A stretch of 12,362 nt of DNA from Desulfobacteraceae bacterium (lineage in GTDB: Bacteria > Desulfobacterota > Desulfobacteria > Desulfobacterales > SURF-15). Shown here piece by piece: positions 8,258-12,362 of the stretch. Each line of letters opens with the position of its first letter. Position 1 is the stretch's first letter. Below the pieces are notes generated by a model, which did not search any database, was not told the origin of the DNA, and saw only the letters and a list, made by a program, of their open reading frames with translations. The stretch lies in NCBI GenBank assembly GCA_003599475.1, contig QZKK01000239.1:1-12362 (forward strand). The letters run 5' to 3'. A program made the position numbers and the translations under genes.

Positions 8258-8286
8258 TTTATAACAAACCCTCTGCTGCATGTCCA
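8258..8286 (-). promoter_or_regulatory. Candidate sigma-70 promoter of the phosphonate uptake operon
   Basis: Read on the minus strand, TGGACA (8286-8281) is separated by exactly 17 bases from TATAAA (8263-8258), a good sigma-70 promoter match. Transcription would begin near 8251 and leave a leader of about 165 bases before phnS. That leader holds further short repeats: GATCAAT at 8180 and 8189, and the ATTCGG array. Predicted from consensus only. Confidence 0.5.
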
Positions 8287-8411
8287 GATGAAAACCTGTA
8301 ACTATTTGAAATGGTTAAAAGGAAAGAAAACCAGGAGTCGAACTGAACATTAAGCACAGTTTTTCATGCAAGACAAGGTAATTAAAATCATGGAAATCAT
8401 AAACAAGAGTC

Positions 8412-8482
8412 ATACGGTAGCCGAGGGAGAGAGGATTGAAATGTCTCCCCGTCGCTGCACCGACTTCGGGTGAGACCCGTAT
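8412..8482 (+). ncRNA. Possible structured RNA element (three-way junction) upstream of pit
   Basis: Nested complementary arms are visible. P1 pairs ATACGG (8412-8417) with CCGTAT (8477-8482). P2 pairs CCGA (8421-8424) with TCGG (8466-8469). Two hairpins sit inside P2: GGGAGA/TCTCCC (8425-8430 with 8444-8449) and GTCG/CGAC (8451-8454 with 8461-8464). Only one unpaired base lies between the two hairpins and one between the second hairpin and P2. An alternative hairpin CGGGT/ACCCG (8467-8471 with 8475-8479) would break P1 and P2, which is the mutually exclusive folding expected of a switch. I do not recognise a known riboswitch class. Short stems can occur by chance, and it is uncertain whether pit transcripts start upstream of this element. 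Confidence 0.3.
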
Positions 8483-8501
8483 AACTTAAATTCATTTTCA
8501 A

Positions 8502-8547
8502 TATAATATTATTTAATTTGACTTGCCGGTTGAAACTCGTTCATATA
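8502..8547 (+). promoter_or_regulatory. Candidate promoter region for pit-DUF47
   Basis: An AT-rich stretch contains a perfect TATAAT at 8502-8507, without a good -35 at the right distance. It also holds TTGACT at 8518-8523, with CATATA 18 bases downstream (8542-8547). Either could start a transcript that runs through the terminator at 8588-8619 into pit. If only these promoters are used, the RNA element at 8412-8482 would not be in the pit transcript. Confidence 0.3.
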
Positions 8548-8587
8548 AATATCCCAGTTGTTTCGCCTTTCTGCGGCAGAAAATCGG

Positions 8588-8619
8588 ACGGCATCTTCTC
8601 TGGAACAGATGCCGTTTTT
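8588..8619 (+). terminator. Intrinsic terminator-like hairpin in the leader of pit
   Basis: ACGGCATCT (8588-8596) pairs perfectly over 9 bp with AGATGCCGT (8607-8615). The loop is 10 bases, and the T run reaches 8619. It lies 74 bases before the pit start codon, and no plus-strand gene lies between 607 and the pit start. It is therefore better explained as an attenuator of pit than as the end of an upstream gene. Confidence 0.6.
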
Positions 8620-8692
8620 CGGGAAAAGCGGACTGCCGCGGAGGGATCAATCCCGATCGTGCGCTTATCCCGATTCTGAGAAGGTCCTATCC

Positions 8693-9637
8693 ATGTGGAA
8701 ACTGGTCGGCGGCATCTTCCTGGGCTGGGGCCTGGGGAGCAATGATTCAGCCAATGTATTCGGCACCGGAGTTGCGGCAAGTCTGATCAGGTACCGGACG
8801 GCCGTCATCCTGACTTCGATTTTCGTGATCATTGGCGCCATGCTCGAAGGCTACAAGAGCATGGGGATCGTCGGCGACATGTCAAAAATGAGCCATACGG
8901 GGGCGTTTATCGCAACTCTTGCAGCGGGTATCTGCATGGCAGGATTTTCCTATCTGTCCCTTCCTGTCTCCGCCTCCCAGGCGATCATGGGAGCGGTGCT
9001 GGGAGTCGGCATGGTTTCGGGAATCCCTGATTTTTCACCCCTCATCAAGGTCGTTCTCTGCTGGGTGCTGACCCCTATCGGCGGCATGGTTCTTACCACG
9101 GCTCTGTATCCAATAATCGGGAAGGCTTTAGAGAGGGTCCTGCTCAATCCTGCAAAGCGGACGGTCTTTATCCGCCTGGGCGTGCTCTTTGCCGGATGCT
9201 ACGGCGCCTACTCACTGGGGGCCAACAACGTCGCCAATGTCACAGGGGTATATGTAGGATCCGGTCTTCTGACCCCTATGGAAGCCGCACTGATCGGGAG
9301 TCTCAGCATCGCCTTCGGGGTACTGACTTACAGCAGAAAAGTCATGGAGACAGTCGGGAAAAAAATCGTCGAACTGGACGGATTCTCCGCCTTCGTTTCG
9401 ACTCTTTCGGCCTCTTTGACGGTGCACTTTTTTACCCAGTTGGGGGTGCCGGTGTCCACCTCTCAGGCCACCGTAGGCGGGGTGGCCGGGATCGGATTTG
9501 TCAAAGGTACCCGAACCATTCGGAAAAGGACCCTGATCGAAATCGGAATCGGATGGATCTCCACCCCGATATCGACCGGGCTGCTCTCTTACTTGATGAT
9601 GCGGATTTACATTGCTTTTTCCCTCACCGGAGCATAA
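8693..9637 (+). CDS. pit: PiT-family inorganic phosphate permease
   Basis: Inner-membrane phosphate transporter driven by cation symport (H+ or Na+). The protein is 314 residues if ATG 8693 is used. The two inverted-repeat PiT signatures are clear: GSNDSANVFGTGVA (from residue 15) and GANNVANVTGVYVG (from residue 176). Each half also carries the matching second motif, PVSASQA (91-97) and GVPVSTSQA (251-259). About 8-10 hydrophobic segments are visible and there is no large cytoplasmic loop, so it belongs to the short bacterial/archaeal PiT form. ATG 8693 is preferred because AAGG lies 8 bases upstream and the protein then starts at the first PiT helix; a longer reading from 8558 adds 45 non-homologous residues that overlap the terminator hairpin. 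It is co-directional with the DUF47 gene 34 bp downstream. In this context it may re-import or export phosphate released from phosphonates; direction and cation cannot be read from the sequence. Confidence 0.88.
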   Translation: MWKLVGGIFLGWGLGSNDSANVFGTGVAASLIRYRTAVILTSIFVIIGAMLEGYKSMGIVGDMSKMSHTGAFIATLAAGICMAGFSYLSLPVSASQAIMGAVLGVGMVSGIPDFSPLIKVVLCWVLTPIGGMVLTTALYPIIGKALERVLLNPAKRTVFIRLGVLFAGCYGAYSLGANNVANVTGVYVGSGLLTPMEAALIGSLSIAFGVLTYSRKVMETVGKKIVELDGFSAFVSTLSASLTVHFFTQLGVPVSTSQATVGGVAGIGFVKGTRTIRKRTLIEIGIGWISTPISTGLLSYLMMRIYIAFSLTGA

Positions 9638-9671
9638 TAGAGAGCGAAAAAAAGATCGAGAAGGAGGGCCG

Positions 9672-10325
9672 ATGTTTTTTTCAAGAAAGGAAAAGGAAGT
9701 CACCGCACTTCTCATCAAGCATCTCGACATTGTCGAGGAGTGTCTGAAAACCGGCGTAAAGGCAATTCGGACCTACCTCATGGAAGATATCAAAGAAGCA
9801 AAAGCGCTGGCCAAGAGAGTCGATGCGATAGAGACAAACGCCGATCTGGTCCGCTACGAGATCCGGGACAAGCTGTTTGCGGGCGCTTATCTGCCGAGGC
9901 TTCGAGAAGATATCTATCGACTGGTCGAAAGCGTCGACGAGGTTGCCAACGCGGGTGAAAGCTGCTGTGATTTTTTTCTCAATCAGCGACCCATGATTCC
10001 TGCAGATCTCAGAGATGCATTTCTCAAGGCGGTCGAGGAGTCCCTTGGCATCATCAATCCCCTGAAGAAATCGGTTCTCGGTTTTTTAAAAGGAGAATGC
10101 CCCATAGAGGTTTCCCGGAAACATGCCAAAGAGGTCGGACTCAAGGAATCGGACGTCGATATCATCGAATGGGATTTGAGCCGTGATATCTTTACGCACA
10201 AGGGAATCGACTTCAGCCAGAAGATCCATTTGAAGCTATGCCTGGATTCTATCGGCCACGTTTCGGACCAGGCAAAGAATGCATCCGACCAGCTCGACCT
10301 GGTGATACTGAAATCGATGATTTAG
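9672..10325 (+). CDS. DUF47 (PhoU-like) phosphate transport accessory protein
   Basis: A 217-residue soluble, almost all-helical protein of the DUF47/TIGR00153 family, distantly related to PhoU. Typical features are the N-terminal FFSRKEKEVTALLIKHLDIV, the helix with AKALAKRVDAIETNADLVRYEIRD, and the acidic segment DIYRLVESVDEVANAGE, which probably binds metal as in PhoU. Members are usually encoded next to PiT transporters and are thought to modulate them, as here. ATG 9672 has AAGGAGG (9661-9667) 4 bases upstream, a very strong site; a reading from 9612 would overlap the end of pit. No membrane segments are seen. The gene is convergent with the PbfA-like gene. Confidence 0.87.
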   Translation: MFFSRKEKEVTALLIKHLDIVEECLKTGVKAIRTYLMEDIKEAKALAKRVDAIETNADLVRYEIRDKLFAGAYLPRLREDIYRLVESVDEVANAGESCCDFFLNQRPMIPADLRDAFLKAVEESLGIINPLKKSVLGFLKGECPIEVSRKHAKEVGLKESDVDIIEWDLSRDIFTHKGIDFSQKIHLKLCLDSIGHVSDQAKNASDQLDLVILKSMI

Positions 10326-10335
10326 AAGTTATTTA

Positions 10336-10400
10336 GATCGGCAGCGATTTGCCCTGAATGCCGTTCTGCGCGGACCCCCTGCCTGTACCGGCATCCGATC
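10336..10400. terminator. Possible stem-loop between convergent DUF47 and pbfA genes
   Basis: GATCGG (10336-10341) can pair with CCGATC (10395-10400). ATGCCG (10358-10363) can pair with CGGCAT (10389-10394), directly stacked on the 3' side. No T run follows on either strand. It lies between the two convergent stop codons, where a shared transcription end would be expected. Weak evidence only. Confidence 0.25.
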
Positions 10401-10445
10401 GTCGAAATCTCATTCATCCATGTTGCGGCCGGCTCTCTCCCGGAT

Positions 10446-11798
10446 CTACGCCTCCAGCTCTCGGAGGCAATCCTCGATAATATCCAGCGCTCGGTTTAAC
10501 TCCGCCTCGGTGATGGTGAGCGGCGGCGTGAGGGTGAGGATGTTTCCCATGGTCAGCTTGAAGCTCAACCCTCTTGAAAGCGCCCGGTACATCACTTCCT
10601 CCGCTTCATCTGATGCGCGCTCCCGGGTGGCCCGGTCTTTGACCAGCTCGATTCCCAGGAAAAGTCCCAGCCCCCGGACGTCTCCGATCAGCGGATGCCG
10701 ATCCATCATCTCCTTCATCCGCTCAAGCGCTTTCCTGCCCAATTCCGCGGAATGCTCCACCAGCCCGGTTTTTTCGATATAGGCGATCGCGGCCAACCCG
10801 GCCGCGCAGGCCACCGGGTTTTTTTCGTGCGTGTAGTGGCCGAGAGCCCGGTCTGCAGCCACATCGAGGTCCTCGCGCGCAATCAGTGCCGCCAGCGGAA
10901 AGATCCCGCCCCCCAGGCCTTTTCCGATCACCAGGATGTCCGGCACCACTCCGAAGTTCTCGCAGGTAAACATCTTCCCCGTGCGGCCGAGGGCGTGCGG
11001 GATCTCGTCGAAGATCAGCAGCGCCCCATGGCGGTCGCATGCCTCGCGGATAGTCTTCCAGTATTCCGGCTTGGGGATGTAAGGCGTGCTTCGGATCGGC
11101 TCTGCAACGACGGCCGAGACGTCCCCCTCTTTTTCGAGCATGTATTCCACATATCTTGCGCAGGTAAGATCACACCCTCCCCGGCCGTGACATCCGAAGA
11201 CGCAACGATACTCGTCCGGCGGGGGCGCGTGCTCGGTGCCGGGCAGAAGCGGGCCCGCATTCTGGCGGAAAAGCGCCTCGCCCCCGATGGAGACGGCATC
11301 CAGGGAAGCCCCGTGGAAGGAGTCCCACATGGAGATCGTCTTGTGGCGTCCGGTCGCGGCCCGGGCAAGCTTGAGCGCCATGCCGATCGCCCCCGTGCCG
11401 CCGGGGCACAAGAGCACCTTGTTTAGATTCCCCGGGGCGATCTGCGAAAGTTTTTTGGCAAATTCGACGGCCACCCGATTCGTATAGCGCCGGGTGGAAA
11501 ACGAAAGCGAATCGAGCTGGGCCTTGATGGCCGAGATCACCTCCGGATTGGCAAACCCGACCTGGTGGACGTTATTGCCATGGAAATCCATGTACCGGCG
11601 CCCCTGGAGGTCTTCGATGTAGATGCCTTCGCACCGCGCCATGGCGTTCAGACACGGGGTCGAAAGCGACTGCCGGAGAAAGTACCGGGCATCCTCCTGC
11701 AGGAGGTCCCGGGTTGCCGCATCGAGGTGCTCTTCCTGCCATTTTCTTCGCCGGTCGGAGAAGTTGATGTCTCCTTCGGATTGATGGAGTCCAGCCAT
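10446..11798 (-). CDS. pbfA: (R)-1-hydroxy-2-aminoethylphosphonate ammonia-lyase, PbfA-like class III PLP enzyme
   Basis: A 450-residue fold-type I PLP enzyme of the class III aminotransferase superfamily. PbfA eliminates ammonia from (R)-1-hydroxy-2-aminoethylphosphonate to give phosphonoacetaldehyde, so this natural AEP derivative can enter the PhnW pathway. Visible motifs: LSTPCLNAM and DLQGRRYMDFHGNNVHQVG near the N-terminus, the phosphate-binding PGGTGAIGMALKLARA, DSFHGASLDA, the PLP-N1 Asp in IFDEIPHALGR (Asp264) and the Schiff-base Lys in VIGKGLGGGIFP (Lys293). The N-terminal pattern and the FHGNNVHQVGF segment match PbfA proteins as I recall them, better than ordinary class III transaminases. 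I chose ATG 11798 because AGGGAA-rich Shine-Dalgarno-like sequence precedes it and homology starts there; a start at 11894 would add 32 unrelated residues. A CX3CX5CX3C motif (residues 199-213) is notable. The divergent phnW supports the role. A general transaminase remains the alternative. Confidence 0.8.
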   Translation of the reverse strand: MAGLHQSEGDINFSDRRRKWQEEHLDAATRDLLQEDARYFLRQSLSTPCLNAMARCEGIYIEDLQGRRYMDFHGNNVHQVGFANPEVISAIKAQLDSLSFSTRRYTNRVAVEFAKKLSQIAPGNLNKVLLCPGGTGAIGMALKLARAATGRHKTISMWDSFHGASLDAVSIGGEALFRQNAGPLLPGTEHAPPPDEYRCVFGCHGRGGCDLTCARYVEYMLEKEGDVSAVVAEPIRSTPYIPKPEYWKTIREACDRHGALLIFDEIPHALGRTGKMFTCENFGVVPDILVIGKGLGGGIFPLAALIAREDLDVAADRALGHYTHEKNPVACAAGLAAIAYIEKTGLVEHSAELGRKALERMKEMMDRHPLIGDVRGLGLFLGIELVKDRATRERASDEAEEVMYRALSRGLSFKLTMGNILTLTPPLTITEAELNRALDIIEDCLRELEA

Positions 11799-11894
11799 TT
11801 CGATTCCCTTTCCCTTATGTTGCCCATGTTCTGCGTGACCAATAAACGATAACGCGGTTTTCCATAAAGTGCCAGTGAGAAGATAGGCATGCAC

Positions 11895-11992
11895 AGTTTC
11901 AGGTGGTCGGGTTTCAGCTGTCAGATGAGACCGGGATCTGAAACCTGAATCCCGCAGAAACGGGAAAACCCGAAAACTCGAAACGGAGCTTT
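11895..11992. repeat. Intergenic palindromic and short-repeat cluster upstream of pbfA
   Basis: GGTTTCAG (11910-11917) pairs perfectly with CTGAAACC (11938-11945). TTCAGGT (11898-11904) pairs with ACCTGAA (11943-11949). CGGGAAAACCCG (11961-11972) forms a further small hairpin, followed by CGAAAACTCGAAAC. These GTTTCAG/CGAAAC units resemble, in inverted orientation, the GTTTCGG units at 2978-3026 on the other side of the cassette. They look like remnants of a dispersed intergenic repeat. They lie about 100 bp upstream of the pbfA start; no clear pbfA promoter was found. Confidence 0.45.
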
Positions 11993-12046
11993 TCAGATAG
12001 CTGTAAATGATAAACTGCGGTTATCGAAAACATGATAATTATTCTT

Positions 12047-12075
12047 TTGCTTATATATTCGAAAAATTCTATGAA
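12047..12075 (+). promoter_or_regulatory. Candidate sigma-70 promoter of phnW
   Basis: TTGCTT (12047-12052) and TATGAA (12070-12075) are separated by exactly 17 bases in an AT-rich stretch. TTGCTT is also one arm of an inverted repeat with AAGCAA (12077-12082), so the promoter core sits inside a 36-bp near-symmetrical site. Transcription would start near 12082, leaving a leader of about 77 bases before phnW. Confidence 0.5.
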
Positions 12076-12087
12076 GAAGCAATGACA

Positions 12088-12133
12088 TCCGGAAAACGCT
12101 TTCTCCGGACGAATTCATGGATTGGTCATCCAT
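12088..12133 (+). promoter_or_regulatory. Two inverted repeats in the phnW leader, possible operators
   Basis: TCCGGAAAACGCTTTCTCCGGA (12088-12109) is an imperfect palindrome, with TCCGGA at both ends. ATGGAT-TGGTC-ATCCAT (12117-12133) is a 6-bp inverted repeat with a 5-bp centre. Both lie just downstream of the predicted phnW start of transcription, where repressor operators or RNA hairpins often sit. No T run follows, so they are not terminators. Confidence 0.35.
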
Positions 12134-12158
12134 AGTCCTATCTTATGGAGGTATTCGA

Positions 12159-12362
12159 ATGGAAGTCAATCAATTGCCGGATAATCCCTACCTGCTTCTG
12201 ACTCCCGGACCGCTGTCCACGTCCAAAACGGTCAAGGCGACGATGCTCCGGGACTGGTGCACGTGGGACGACGACTACAAGGATCTCGTGGAAGAGGTCC
12301 GTTCAGGGCTTGTGCGGTTGGCGACACGGAAAACCGAGGCCTACACGACGGTATTGATGCAG
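12159..12362 (+). CDS. phnW: 2-aminoethylphosphonate:pyruvate transaminase (partial, 3' end outside window)
   Basis: The first 68 residues of a PLP aminotransferase that moves the amino group of 2-aminoethylphosphonate to pyruvate, giving phosphonoacetaldehyde and alanine. The PhnW N-terminal signature is clear: [27 protein letters not shown], then [12 protein letters not shown] and the run toward YTTVLMQ. The start is fixed by GGAGG (12147-12151) 7 bases before ATG 12159. It is divergent from pbfA, 360 bp away, with a candidate promoter at 12047-12075. The catalytic Lys lies beyond the window and could not be checked. In biosynthetic clusters the same family runs in reverse (AepW); the uptake genes here favour catabolism, but a Ppd nearby keeps the other reading open. 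Confidence 0.92.
   Translation, partial: MEVNQLPDNPYLLLTPGPLSTSKTVKATMLRDWCTWDDDYKDLVEEVRSGLVRLATRKTEAYTTVLMQ

Noticed and set aside
8415..8443. Isolated CRISPR-repeat-like end (GAGGATTGAAAT)
   Set aside because: It occurs once; there is no second copy, no spacer periodicity and no cas gene in the window.
8430..8482. TPP riboswitch resemblance (GTGAGACCCG then TATAACTT)
   Set aside because: Only a short piece resembles the TGAGA...ACC...GAAC core. The GGGGTGC arm and the 3' half with GCGTAGGGA are absent.
11799..12158. Sigma-54 promoter for pbfA (minus-strand TGGCAC near 11870)
   Set aside because: TGGCAC is present, but the required TTGC element at the proper spacing is not.

Overview
The window looks like bacterial accessory DNA with a phosphorus theme. 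Moderately GC-rich coding DNA, NarL-type signalling genes and decayed TTTCGG/CTGGAT-type intergenic repeats fit a Desulfobacterota (former Deltaproteobacteria) or related anaerobe. That assignment is an inference; no rRNA or tRNA gene is present to test it.

Left edge (1-2721): the 3' tail of what looks like a family-3 solute-binding protein ends at position 64. It is followed by a LuxR/NarL-type response regulator that has lost the first part of its receiver domain. A membrane histidine kinase (HBM-like sensor, HAMP, PAS, HisKA_3, HATPase) converges on the regulator with only 3 bp between stop codons.

Centre (3070-8085, minus strand): a tight operon, read from right to left, encodes a periplasmic binding protein, a fused two-domain permease and an ATPase of the 2-aminoethylphosphonate (AEP) ABC transporter type. 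A phosphonopyruvate decarboxylase (Ppd) is the last gene. A TGGACA-N17-TATAAA promoter lies about 170 bp upstream of the first gene, and the leader carries 10-11-bp phased ATTCGG repeats.

Right (8412-12362): on the plus strand, a possible structured RNA and a clear intrinsic terminator precede a PiT phosphate permease and its DUF47/PhoU-like partner. On the minus strand lies a PLP enzyme matching PbfA, (R)-1-hydroxy-2-aminoethylphosphonate ammonia-lyase. Divergent from it, and cut by the window end, starts phnW (AEP:pyruvate transaminase), with its own candidate promoter and inverted repeats.

Read together: the ABC system imports aminophosphonates. PhnW, PbfA and Ppd each make phosphonoacetaldehyde, from AEP, from (R)-1-hydroxy-AEP and from phosphonopyruvate respectively. 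PiT-DUF47 would handle the resulting phosphate. The enzyme that consumes phosphonoacetaldehyde (PhnX, or PhnY plus PhnA) is not in the window and may lie beyond phnW. The most unusual feature is Ppd, normally a phosphonate biosynthesis enzyme, sitting in an uptake operon with no visible PEP mutase.
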